Source: Pseudomonas entomophila L48 (GTDB taxonomy: Bacteria; Pseudomonadota; Gammaproteobacteria; Pseudomonadales; Pseudomonadaceae). Taken from it: a stretch of 64,000 nucleotides of DNA. Location of the stretch: assembly GCF_000026105.1 (NCBI RefSeq), contig NC_008027.1, forward strand, positions 4,050,501-4,114,500, in the 5' to 3' direction. Below the pieces are notes generated by a model that was given only the letters and a program-made list of their open reading frames with translations, did no database searches and was not told the DNA's origin. A program made the position numbers and the translations under genes. Shown here piece by piece: positions 45,782-55,344 of this stretch. Every line of letters begins with the position of its first letter. Within the stretch, counting starts at the first letter, position 1.

Positions 45782-47152
45782 TCAGCCAAACAGGCTGGCT
45801 TCCACATCGAGCCCCGCATCGCGCATCTGCGCCAGCTTGTAGCGCAAGGTGCGCGGGCTGATGCCCAAGCGCTCGGCAGCCTCCTTGCGACGGCCGCGCT
45901 CGGCGCGCAAGGTGTCGATGATCATCTGGTATTCGTGGCGACGCATGTCGTCGCCCAGGCCCATGGACTCAACCGCGCAGTCCTCGACCACTGGCGTGGC
46001 CCTGGAGGGAGCCGACAATGGAATGACGCCCGCCAGACAGAAATCCGCCGCCTCGATCACCCCGCCCTGCTGCAGGATCAGTGCCCGCTGCAAGGCGTTG
46101 TCCAGTTCGCGCACATTGCCCGGCCAGGCATGCGCCTGCAGGCAGGCTCGGGCATCGGCGGACAGGCGCACCGGCGCATGCCTCATCTTGCCGACATGGC
46201 GCGCCAGCAGGCGCTCGGCCAGCGGCAGGATATCCCCCGGACGTTCGCGCAGGGCACGCCATGCCAGTGGGAATACCGACAGGCGATAGTAGAGATCTTC
46301 ACGAAAGCGCCCGGCCGCCACCTCGCCTACCAGGTCGCGGTTGGTGGTGGCCAGCACCCGGATATCCAGGGCGATCGGCTTGCGCCCACCGACCCGCTCC
46401 ACCTCGCGCTCCTGCAACACCCGCAACAGTTTGGCCTGCAGCGCCAACGGCATTTCGGAAATCTCGTCGAGCAGCAAGGTGCCGCCATCGGCTTGCTCGA
46501 ACTTGCCGGCCTGCGCGGCAATGGCGCCCGTGAAGGCCCCCTTCTCGTGACCGAACAGCGTCGCTTCGAGCATATTGTCGGGGATCGCCGCGCAGTTGAT
46601 CGCCACGAACGGCGCCGCCGCCCGGGGCGACTGCTGATGAATGAAACGCGCCAGCACTTCCTTGCCGGTACCCGACTCCCCCGAGATCAGCACGGTGGAG
46701 TCGCTGCGCGCGACCCGCGCCGCCAACTCGAGCAGCTGCAGGCTGGCAGGCTCACAGGCGACCGGCCCCTCCTCCTCGCCCACCTCGAGATGACCCGCAG
46801 CGTGTCGCTCCACCAGGCTGATCAGCGCCTTGGGCTCGAACGGCTTGACCAGGTAGTCGACCGCCCCCTGGCGCATGGCGTCGACCGCCCGCTCCACCGC
46901 GGCATGGGCCGTCATCAGCAGCACCGGCAGTTGCGGATGATGGCGCCCCAGTTGCGCCAGCAACTGGTGACCATCCATGCCCGGCATGTTCACATCACTG
47001 ACCACCAGGCTGAACGGCTCGCGCGCGACCGCTTGCAGCGCCTCCTCGGCCGAGCCCACGGCAAGATGGGCGAAACCGCCGATCTCCAGGGTGTCCGCCA
47101 GCGCCTGGCGCAGAGTGCGGTCATCCTCGACCAGCAGCACCTTGATATCCAT
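45782..47152 (-). CDS. fleR: Sigma-54-dependent response regulator FleR
   Basis: 456-residue NtrC-type activator. Receiver domain with phosphoacceptor Asp53 ('LVVSDVNMPGMDG'), AAA+ domain with Walker A GESGTGKE (158-165) and the sigma-54 contact loop GAFTGA (206-211), and a C-terminal Fis-type helix-turn-helix ('GRRKEAAERLGISPRTLRYKLAQMRDAGL'). It turns on the class III flagellar genes such as the fliE operon. The start overlaps the fleS end by one base. Confidence 0.96.
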   Translation of the reverse strand: MDIKVLLVEDDRTLRQALADTLEIGGFAHLAVGSAEEALQAVAREPFSLVVSDVNMPGMDGHQLLAQLGRHHPQLPVLLMTAHAAVERAVDAMRQGAVDYLVKPFEPKALISLVERHAAGHLEVGEEEGPVACEPASLQLLELAARVARSDSTVLISGESGTGKEVLARFIHQQSPRAAAPFVAINCAAIPDNMLEATLFGHEKGAFTGAIAAQAGKFEQADGGTLLLDEISEMPLALQAKLLRVLQEREVERVGGRKPIALDIRVLATTNRDLVGEVAAGRFREDLYYRLSVFPLAWRALRERPGDILPLAERLLARHVGKMRHAPVRLSADARACLQAHAWPGNVRELDNALQRALILQQGGVIEAADFCLAGVIPLSAPSRATPVVEDCAVESMGLGDDMRRHEYQMIIDTLRAERGRRKEAAERLGISPRTLRYKLAQMRDAGLDVEASLFG

Positions 47153-48369
47153 CAGTGCTCCCCCTTCGTCGCAGCGGTGATCAATGGCAGGATCACTTGC
47201 GCACAGGTGCCACGGCCCGGCCTCGAACGCAGCCGCACTGTACCCTGGTGAGCGCGCACCACGGCCTGGACGACCGCCAGGCCCAGCCCGGTACCGGTCG
47301 ACTTGGTGGTGAGGAATGGTTCGCCCAGCCGCGCCAGGAGCTCGGCATCGATACCGCTGCCGGCATCACTGACACACAAGTGCAGGTGCTGGTCGCGCCG
47401 GTACAGGTGAACCTTGAGCCGTACCACCCCTTCGCTGGCCTGCACGGCGTTGTCGATCAGGTTGAGCAACGCGCCCACCAGGGTGTCGCGATTGCACAGC
47501 AACTCGCCAAGGTGCACATCGCACTGCCAGCGCACCGACTGCCCCTGGACATGGACCTGCGCAGCCTGCTGCAACGCCTGGAACAATGCCTTGGGGGTCA
47601 GCCGATCGCCCAGCGGCAGCTCGCCACGGGCAAACACCAGCATGTCGCGGACCTGGTGCTCCAGTTCGTGCAGGCGCTCCTTCAGGCTCCCGGCAAAGCG
47701 CTGCCGGGTATCGTCCGACAAGGCTTTTTCGCTGCTGGCCAGATGGCTGGCATAGAGCATCGCCGCAGACAGTGGGGTACGGATCTGGTGCGCCAGCGAG
47801 GCCACCATGCGGCCGAGCGACGACAGGCGTTCGTGGCGCGAGAGCTGATCCTGCAGGCGACGGGTCTCGGTGAGGTCGGTCAGCAGCACCAACTGCCCGG
47901 GCTCGGCATCCAGCGAGCGCGTGGCGATCGACAGGCGGCGACCGTCACGCAGCGACACCTCATGGCCGTCATCCTTGCGCGGTGCGAAGCTGCGTGCGAT
48001 CACCTGGCGCCAGAGTTCACCAACCAGCGGTTCGCCCAGCAGGTCGCACGCGGCCGGATTGGCCTCGCGCACGCAGCCCTGCGCATCAATCACGATCACT
48101 CCACCCGGCAACAGGGCCAGCAGGTTCTGCAAACGATTGGCCACCCGCTCCTTCTCGCCAAGCTCCGCCATGCGCTGGGCACTGACCACCGCCAGCTCAC
48201 CCTTGAGCTCACTGACGCGCGCCTCGAGCATGCTGTACGACTCGCTGAGCTGGGAGGAAACCTGATTGAACAGGGCGAACGCCTGCTCAAGACCCTGTCG
48301 GCTTTCCTGCTCGACCGGGGTGCGCCCCTGCGGATCGGGGACTCGGGACATGTGGGCGGCCTGGGGCAT
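47152..48369 (-). CDS. fleS: Sensor histidine kinase FleS
   Basis: 405-residue cytoplasmic kinase: no membrane helix is seen. An N-terminal coiled coil leads to a PAS domain (about 80-170), the HisKA helix with His194 in 'SLAHQIRTPLSAAM', and an ATPase domain ('NLIDNAVQASEG', 'DAGSGID', 'GTGLGLAVVQAVVRAHQG'). It phosphorylates FleR. An alternative start at the seventh codon (MSRVPDPQ) is possible. Confidence 0.95.
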   Translation of the reverse strand: MPQAAHMSRVPDPQGRTPVEQESRQGLEQAFALFNQVSSQLSESYSMLEARVSELKGELAVVSAQRMAELGEKERVANRLQNLLALLPGGVIVIDAQGCVREANPAACDLLGEPLVGELWRQVIARSFAPRKDDGHEVSLRDGRRLSIATRSLDAEPGQLVLLTDLTETRRLQDQLSRHERLSSLGRMVASLAHQIRTPLSAAMLYASHLASSEKALSDDTRQRFAGSLKERLHELEHQVRDMLVFARGELPLGDRLTPKALFQALQQAAQVHVQGQSVRWQCDVHLGELLCNRDTLVGALLNLIDNAVQASEGVVRLKVHLYRRDQHLHLCVSDAGSGIDAELLARLGEPFLTTKSTGTGLGLAVVQAVVRAHQGTVRLRSRPGRGTCAQVILPLITAATKGEH

Positions 48370-48420
48370 CGTGCTCTCTCGCGTGGCTGACCGTCAAAAA
48401 CGGTGTATTGCCAGCGATAT

Positions 48421-48436
48421 AGCAATACGCGTGCCG
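48421..48436 (-). promoter_or_regulatory. Sigma-54 promoter of fleSR
   Basis: On the minus strand CGGCACGCGTATTGCT matches the sigma-54 consensus except its first base, with GG-N10-GC spacing. It lies about 52 bases before the fleS start. The known hierarchy has FleQ and RpoN activating fleSR. Confidence 0.87.
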
Positions 48437-48573
48437 GAGGTGGCGAGAGACAACCGGGCAACATGCTCATGAACGGCCGCAAGACCGCTGATCACGGGGC
48501 TTTGCACCCCTTCGAAAGGTAGGGGCATTGCATCCGCGGGGCTTTCCATAGCCCTCGACGGATACCGCAGGCG

Positions 48574-50049
<1,476 letters not shown>

Positions 50050-50153
50050 GCAATAGCAACTTCCCTAGTCATATCGGCGCCCTGAGGGCATGCTCGACAT
50101 CATTCCGACTGAATGGTCAGTGTTCGGACGTCTGAAATTCGAAAACAGCCACT

Positions 50154-50182
50154 AGTAAAGTCAAAAAACCGCACACAGTCAA
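50154..50182 (-). promoter_or_regulatory. Candidate sigma-70 promoter of fleQ
   Basis: On the minus strand a TTGACT (-35, 50177-50182) and TTTACT (-10, 50154-50159) are spaced by 17 bases. A transcript would have a leader near 100 bases. It fits the vegetative promoter expected for fleQ; the surrounding A/T-rich stretch allows other placements. Confidence 0.5.
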
Positions 50183-50215
50183 ATTTATGGCGCGCTGGTT
50201 TTTACACATCCGTGG

Positions 50216-50512
50216 TCAAGAGAACAGATGGTATACCTTTGCGGCATTTTCCGCCTGACGGATCTGCGTCATCTCGTCGACTATTGATTGACGCTCGCCA
50301 CTTGCAATCTCGATCAGTTGCCGATAGACCCCCAGCAACTGCTCCAGGCTACCGCGCACCTCATCTTCGTTGACCGCCGCCTCCGCCACGATATCCTCGA
50401 CGCAGACACGGCACTCCAGATCGAGCTCGCCGATGGCGTCCCAGTCACGACTGGCCAGCGCGGCCAGCAAGGCCTCGCGGGTCTGTTCGATACGCTCGAC
50501 TACCTCGCTCAT
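50216..50512 (-). CDS. fliT: Flagellar protein FliT-like chaperone
   Basis: 98 residues, helical and acidic ('MSEVVERIEQTREALLAALASRDWDAIGELDLECR'). Size and place directly after fliS match the FliT family, which chaperones the cap protein FliD. Sequence conservation of FliT is low across species, so the call leans on gene order. Spacing to fliS is 15 bases. Confidence 0.85.
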   Translation of the reverse strand: MSEVVERIEQTREALLAALASRDWDAIGELDLECRVCVEDIVAEAAVNEDEVRGSLEQLLGVYRQLIEIASGERQSIVDEMTQIRQAENAAKVYHLFS

Positions 50513-50527
50513 GACATCTCTCCTGAT

Positions 50528-50923
50528 TCAGGGCGTCGGCTGTTGATCGCCGATCGCATCCCAGCCTTCCTTGACGGTGATCAGCAGGCGCGCCACTTCA
50601 TCGATGATCGCCGGGTCGCTCTTTACGTTCGCCTCGATCAGACGGCGGCTCATGTAGGTGTACAGGTTGTCCAGGTCCGCCAGGCTGTCGGCATGGTTTT
50701 CCAGGTCCAGCCCTTCACGCAGGCCGCCGATGATGTCGATGGCCTTGCCGATCAGAATGCCGCGCTGGGCAATGTCATTGCGCGCGATCGCGCCCTTGGC
50801 CTGGGCCAGGCGATCGAGGCCGCCCTGCATGAGCATCTGCACCAGGCGGTGCGGGCTGGCCTCGGACGTCTGCGCCGCGCCATTGACTTTCTGGTACTGC
50901 CGAAGGGCCAACATCGGGTTCAT
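50528..50923 (-). CDS. fliS: Flagellin export chaperone FliS
   Basis: 131 residues. The N-terminus contains the FliS signature ('MLALRQYQKVNGAAQTSEASPHRLVQMLMQGGLDRL'). It binds the flagellin C-terminus to prevent premature polymerisation. The gene follows fliD after a hairpin, so it may be transcribed partly from its own promoter; none was identified. Confidence 0.95.
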   Translation of the reverse strand: MNPMLALRQYQKVNGAAQTSEASPHRLVQMLMQGGLDRLAQAKGAIARNDIAQRGILIGKAIDIIGGLREGLDLENHADSLADLDNLYTYMSRRLIEANVKSDPAIIDEVARLLITVKEGWDAIGDQQPTP

Positions 50924-51003
50924 GGATCTACCTCGTTGCAGCGAAAAAGGTGCATATACCCTTGTATCGCCGTCACGTCAAAAAACTTTAGCCGTCAAAC
51001 GAT

Positions 51004-51039
51004 GAAGCCCGGGGCACCTGTTCGGTGCCGCCGGGCTTC
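51004..51039 (-). terminator. Hairpin after fliD
   Basis: A long GC-rich stem (gaagcccgg...ccgggcttc outer, ggcacc/ggtgcc inner) lies 17 bases beyond the fliD stop and before fliS. On the minus strand it is followed by 'atcgtttg', a weak T tail, so read-through into fliST is likely. Confidence 0.7.
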
Positions 51040-51055
51040 TGTCACCAGCGATCGA

Positions 51056-52462
51056 TTACTTCTTCGCCTGGGCGTTGATCGCCTCGAAGATGGAGACGAT
51101 CTGCTCGCCCTGCTTCTTCACCTTCGCCAGCGCCGCGTCCAGGGCCGCGTACTTCTTGGTCAGCGATTCGGTCAGGGTCGCGGTGCGACGATCCAGGGCC
51201 GCCTGCTGGTCGAGCAGGCTCTTGGCCGCCTTGTCGAGGTTGCTCTTGCGCGAGTCCAGCGAACCACCCGTCGAGTTGTACGGGTCGATAGCCTTGTTCA
51301 TGCGCTCGAACAGGCCATTGGTGCCAGTGAACAGCTGCTGAATATCCGGGCCGAGCTTCTTGTCGTTCAGCGCCGAGGAGAACTTGGTACTGTTGAACTC
51401 CAACGTACCGTCCTTCTGGGTGTTGATACCCAGCTGGCTCAGCGTGGTCAGCCTGTCGCCGTTACCGACTTCGGCCAGCACCTTGCGCACGTCACCCAGC
51501 AGCGAACGGGTGGTCGGGTCGTTGGTCAACGGGCCAAGGCTGGTGACATTGCCACTGGAGTCCTTGGTCGGCGTTGTCAACGCAGTGACGGCCTTTTGCA
51601 GCGTGTTGTAGGCATCGACGAACGACTGCACCGACTTGCGCAGCCCATCGTTATCCAGCGCCACGGTCACCTTGGCGCCGGTGGCCGCACCAGGAGCGGT
51701 AACACCCGTGAGTTCCAGGGTCAGGCCGCTGATCGCGTTATCGACCGTGTTCTTGGGGCTGGTCAGCTTCAGGCCGTCAATCGTGAACTCGGCGTCCTGC
51801 GCTTTATCGGTGATGTAGCCCGCACCAGTACCGGAAATCTTCTGAGTGCCATCGATAGCCAGTTCCGGGATGCCACTGACGGAAATATCACTACCCGCAC
51901 CCGTGGTGGTGGAACCGAACACCAGGCGTGAACCACCCGCCTCGTTGATAATGTTGGCGGTGATGCCCTTGGCGCTCATTTCCTTGTTGATCTGGTCACG
52001 CACGCTCTGCAGCGTGGCGCCACTGGCAACAGTGATCTTGTAGTCCTTGCCGCCTTGGCTGATGGTCATCTCACCGGCAGTGATCGCCGAAGAGGCACCA
52101 CCGGCGAACTGCTGGCTGGCGACCTTGGAGGACGTGGCAAGCTTGTCGACCTTGATGTCGTAGGTGCCGGGCACCGCGGTGTTGCTCGACTTGACCTTGA
52201 CCACGTTTTCATTCGCGGAAGTACCCGCGAAGGCGTTGAAGGAGGGAGCATCCTTGTCGTTGAGCTTCTTCATGGCATCCTGGAACGCCGTCAGCGCGCT
52301 ACGCAGGGAGCCGATACCCGAGAGCATCGCCGAGTTGTTGCTCGACTGCCGGGCAATCTGATTGGACTTGGCCGAGGTGTCGGCTTTCACCAACGCATCG
52401 ACGATCTTGCCAATCTCGAGCCCGTAGCCCTGGCCCGTGCTTGGAATAATGGGGCTTGCCAT
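51056..52462 (-). CDS. fliD: Flagellar filament cap protein FliD
   Basis: 468-residue cap protein (HAP2) that folds flagellin at the filament tip and can act as an adhesin. The N-terminal FliD domain is clear ('GQGYGLEIGKIVDALVKADTSAKSNQI', 'KVKSSNTAVPGTYDIKV'), as is the C-terminal coiled coil ('LDQQAALDRRTATLTESLTKKYAALDAALAKVK'). The Thr/Gly/Ser-rich middle is variable between strains. Confidence 0.96.
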   Translation of the reverse strand: MASPIIPSTGQGYGLEIGKIVDALVKADTSAKSNQIARQSSNNSAMLSGIGSLRSALTAFQDAMKKLNDKDAPSFNAFAGTSANENVVKVKSSNTAVPGTYDIKVDKLATSSKVASQQFAGGASSAITAGEMTISQGGKDYKITVASGATLQSVRDQINKEMSAKGITANIINEAGGSRLVFGSTTTGAGSDISVSGIPELAIDGTQKISGTGAGYITDKAQDAEFTIDGLKLTSPKNTVDNAISGLTLELTGVTAPGAATGAKVTVALDNDGLRKSVQSFVDAYNTLQKAVTALTTPTKDSSGNVTSLGPLTNDPTTRSLLGDVRKVLAEVGNGDRLTTLSQLGINTQKDGTLEFNSTKFSSALNDKKLGPDIQQLFTGTNGLFERMNKAIDPYNSTGGSLDSRKSNLDKAAKSLLDQQAALDRRTATLTESLTKKYAALDAALAKVKKQGEQIVSIFEAINAQAKK

Positions 52463-52542
52463 GCTGTTGTCCCTCTCATCAACGCGTCAGCCCCACTCCT
52501 GCAAGGCTGACATGATTCACATCATTGGGTGTTCGCCGCCGG

Positions 52543-52902
52543 TCAGACCTTGGCGTCGAACAGAACACTTTTGACATCGCTGAGGCTGTGGGCGATACGC
52601 AGGGCTTCTTCCGAAGGAAGTTGCCGGATCAGCTCACCGGTCTCGCTGGCGATGACTTTGACCACGATCTTGCCAGATTCTTCGTCAGTGACGAACTCCA
52701 GGTTGCGTCGGGTCTCTTTCAGGAATTTCTCGATCTCGGAGACGGCATCCTTGACCTTGTCGGTGGCGTTCACCTTGACCGGGTCTTTTTTCTGCTCGCC
52801 ATCCGGGGAAACCTCGGTCGACCGGGTAACCGGTTTCTCGGCAACCTGCTCGGCCGTACGTGCGGCCGGGTAAGACAGGTTCAGCTTGAGGCTCATGTCC
52901 AT
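52543..52902 (-). CDS. flaG: Flagellar protein FlaG
   Basis: 119 residues from the ATG at 52902, which has GAGG 8 bases upstream; a GTG start three codons earlier is less likely. The C-terminal FlaG domain is evident ('EIEKFLKETRRNLEFVTDEESGKIVVKVIASETGELIRQLPSEEAL'). FlaG affects filament length in polarly flagellated species. It lies between fliC and fliD. Confidence 0.93.
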   Translation of the reverse strand: MDMSLKLNLSYPAARTAEQVAEKPVTRSTEVSPDGEQKKDPVKVNATDKVKDAVSEIEKFLKETRRNLEFVTDEESGKIVVKVIASETGELIRQLPSEEALRIAHSLSDVKSVLFDAKV

Positions 52903-52924
52903 GTCTACCACCTCACAATGAAAA

Positions 52925-52957
52925 GGCGGGGAAGCGCCCGAAGGGCACTCCCCCGCC
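52925..52957 (-). terminator. Terminator of fliC
   Basis: Stem ggcgggg/ccccgcc with an inner gcccgaagggc part, followed on the minus strand by 'cttttcatt'. It lies 18 bases beyond the fliC stop and before flaG, consistent with a largely monocistronic fliC message. Confidence 0.75.
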
Positions 52958-52974
52958 GCAAGCTACAAGGCAGA

Positions 52975-53835
52975 TTAGCCCAGCAGCTTCAGGACTGCCG
53001 ATGGCAGCTGGTTGGCTTGAGCCAGAACCGAGGTCGAAGCTTGCTGCAGGGTCTGCTGCTTGGTCAGCTGGGCAGTTTCAGCAGCGAAGTCGGTGTCCTG
53101 TACACGGCCACGAGCGGCTTCGGCGTTCTCGTTGATGTTCTGCAGGTTGTTGATGGTGCTGGTCAGACGGTTCTGGTTGGCACCCAGGTCGGCACGGGTG
53201 GCGTTGATCGCGTCCAGAGCGCTACCGATAGCGTCCATGGCGGCGCTGAAGGTGGCTTCGGCGGCGGTGCTGTTGGCACCGGTGATGCTCTTGCCAGCCA
53301 GGGCGGTCAGGGCAGCGCCAGTACCGGTGGTTTTCATGGCAGCGCTGAGGGTGATGGTGATCTGGTTGGCGGTACCGGTGTTGGAGCCGACCTGGAAGGT
53401 CATGGCGCCAGCGGAGCCGTCCAGCAGGTTCTTGCCGTTCAGCTGGGTGCTGTCAGCGATACGGTCGATCTCTTTCAGCATCGACTGGAACTCTTTGTCC
53501 AGAGCGTCACGGTCGGTCTGGCTGTTGGAGTCGTTTCGCGATTGCAGGGCCAGTTCGCGCATACGCTGCAGGATGTTGGTCTGCTCTTGCATCGCGCCTT
53601 CAGCGGTCTGGGCGATGGAGATACCGTCGTTGGCGTTTTTGATAGCCATGGTCTGACCACGGATCTGCGAGGTCATGCGGGTAGCGATCTGCAGGCCGGC
53701 GGCGTCGTCTTTGGCGCTGTTGATTTTCAGGCCGGAGGACAGACGGGTCATCGAAGTGCTCAGTGCGTCGGAAGCACGGTTCAGGTTCTTCTGAACGCCC
53801 AGAGAGGTGGTGTTAGTGTTTACAGTCAAAGCCAT
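52975..53835 (-). CDS. fliC: Flagellin FliC
   Basis: 286-residue flagellin, at the short end for Pseudomonas. The conserved N-terminal D0/D1 ('[22 protein letters not shown]', continuing to '[12 protein letters not shown]') and C-terminal region ('[38 protein letters not shown]', ending '[11 protein letters not shown]') are complete. The central variable part is only about 70-80 residues and Thr/Ser/Ala-rich, offering sites for the glycosylation encoded upstream. Expression is expected from the sigma-28 promoter at 53920-53946. Confidence 0.97.
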   Translation of the reverse strand: MALTVNTNTTSLGVQKNLNRASDALSTSMTRLSSGLKINSAKDDAAGLQIATRMTSQIRGQTMAIKNANDGISIAQTAEGAMQEQTNILQRMRELALQSRNDSNSQTDRDALDKEFQSMLKEIDRIADSTQLNGKNLLDGSAGAMTFQVGSNTGTANQITITLSAAMKTTGTGAALTALAGKSITGANSTAAEATFSAAMDAIGSALDAINATRADLGANQNRLTSTINNLQNINENAEAARGRVQDTDFAAETAQLTKQQTLQQASTSVLAQANQLPSAVLKLLG

Positions 53836-53919
53836 GACGAATTCCTCGTTGGATTGGGTACTACGGCTTCCGGCCTTGGCAATTCGCCGGTTATGTGGCC
53901 TAGAGAACCTTCGTAATGG

Positions 53920-53946
53920 TTATCGTCGTCGGGGCAGTTTGCTTTA
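53920..53946 (-). promoter_or_regulatory. Sigma-28 (FliA) promoter of fliC
   Basis: On the minus strand TAAA-N15-GACGATAA, matching the FliA consensus TAAA-N15-GCCGATAA with one mismatch. It leaves a leader of about 75 bases before the fliC ATG. Confidence 0.85.
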
Positions 53947-54068
53947 GCGCCTTTTGCGATTTTTTTTACTGGCACCCTGCCACCTCAATGAAATCAAGGC
54001 TTTGACGCCAGAAATCCACCACCCTAGAGGGCTTGCGGTAGAGCGGCCGCCCCGTGAATCGCAGGCAC

Positions 54069-54103
54069 AAAAAAAGCGCCGACCGGTTTCCGGTGGGCGC
54101 TTT
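54069..54103 (-). terminator. Intrinsic terminator of the FabH-like gene
   Basis: An 8-bp stem (agcgccc/ggcgct family) with an inner ccgg hairpin is followed on the minus strand by a run of seven T residues. It lies 18 bases after the stop of the FabH-like gene, separating the glycosylation island from fliC. Confidence 0.88.
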
Positions 54104-54120
54104 CTCTATGGCAAAGCAGG

Positions 54121-55056
54121 TCAGTCGCTGCGCTCGATGATCGCCGAACCCCACGACAGGCCGACGCCGAAGCCACTGAGCGCCACGCGCTTGTGCTGCG
54201 AGCCGAGCACGTGCTTCTCCAGCAGCAGCGGAATGCTCGACGACACGGTGTTGCCGGTTTCGAGCATGTCCTTGACGAATTTCGCCCGGTGCGCGCCGTC
54301 ATCGAAACGCTGGGAGACTGCGTCGACGATCGCCGCGCTGCCCTGGTGCAGGCAGTACAGGTCGATCTGCTCGGCCCGCAGTTGGCTGGCGTCGAGCAGT
54401 TGCTGCAGGTGCGCAGGCACCTTGACCAGCGCGAAGTTGTAGACCTGGCGGCCGTTCATGAAGAACTTGCCATCGGTGGTGCGCAGGTGTTCGGCACCGG
54501 CACCATCGCTGCCGAACAGCGACTTGCCCAGCTGCCAGGCAGCACCCTCGCCCATCCAGGTCGCAGTGGCGGCGTCGCCGAACAGCATCGTGGTGTTGCG
54601 ATCTTCCGGGTCGACGATCTTCGAATACGGGTCGGCGGTGATCAACAGGCCGTTCTTCAGGCCCGTGGCCTCCATGAAGCCTTTCATGGCATACAAGCCA
54701 TAGACGTAGCCGGAGCAACCCAGGGAAACATCGAATGCCGCGACTTGCGTGGAGAGGCCCAGCTTGTGCTGGACGATGGCCGCAGTGTGCGGCAGGCCTT
54801 CGGCATCACCGTTCTGGGTGACGACGATCACCACATCGACAGTGGCCGGATCGAATGCCGGATTGGCGGCGAACAGCGCCTTGGCGGCCTCGACACACAG
54901 GTCCGAGGTTTCCTGGGTGCCATCCTTGCGCGGCAGGAAGGTCGAACCGATCTTGCCGAAGATGAAATCCTGATCCTTGCCGAATTTCGCGCCCTGGGCG
55001 TAGTTGTCTACCCCTTGAGTCGGCAGGTAACTGGCGATGCTTTTAATGCCAATCAT
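54121..55056 (-). CDS. 3-oxoacyl-ACP synthase III-like enzyme of the flagellin glycosylation island
   Basis: 311-residue FabH-fold condensing enzyme. The catalytic triad is Cys114 ('SLGCSGYVYG'), His237 ('LYCLHQGSA') and Asn269 ('ETGNTVSSSIP'). The His motif is HQGS and not the HQAN of housekeeping FabH, which points to a specialised acyl substrate. Homologs at this position are 'orf3' of the P. syringae flagellin glycosylation island, where it is needed for the acyl decoration of the glycan. Cytoplasmic. Confidence 0.88.
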   Translation of the reverse strand: MIGIKSIASYLPTQGVDNYAQGAKFGKDQDFIFGKIGSTFLPRKDGTQETSDLCVEAAKALFAANPAFDPATVDVVIVVTQNGDAEGLPHTAAIVQHKLGLSTQVAAFDVSLGCSGYVYGLYAMKGFMEATGLKNGLLITADPYSKIVDPEDRNTTMLFGDAATATWMGEGAAWQLGKSLFGSDGAGAEHLRTTDGKFFMNGRQVYNFALVKVPAHLQQLLDASQLRAEQIDLYCLHQGSAAIVDAVSQRFDDGAHRAKFVKDMLETGNTVSSSIPLLLEKHVLGSQHKRVALSGFGVGLSWGSAIIERSD

Positions 55057-55344
55057 ATGGCTTCCCGTTCAGTAACAGCGAAGTAGCCACGGCGCCCACA
55101 ACAGCAAAACGCCAGGGAATCGGGGGGATTCCGGTCCCTGTGCGGTTTTTTCGGATGCGCGACGGCGGCTCCAGGTTTTCGACAATATAACAGTGAAGAT
55201 GCGCGTAGTGACTCTGAAGTCACGCGCAATTTGTCGAATGGGCAGAAGTACGGCTCGAACGGCCGCACAGAAAGCGCCTTGTCGGCACTCGGTGCTGGCG
55301 GACTGACCCAGGCATGCGCCATCGATCAGTCCGCCGCGCGCGCC
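55057..55344. other. Spacer between FabH-like and first glycosyltransferase genes
   Basis: 288 bases without a supported gene. It contains a hairpin at 55200-55228 (tgcgcg..gtgact / agtcac.gcgca) that is not followed by a T run on the minus strand, and an A/T-rich patch near 55180-55200. No sigma-54 or sigma-28 motif was found. Confidence 0.5.

Noticed and set aside
55200..55228. Hairpin upstream of the FabH-like gene as intrinsic terminator
   Set aside because: The stem has an unpaired bulge and there is no T run on the transcribed strand, so it was only noted within the spacer.
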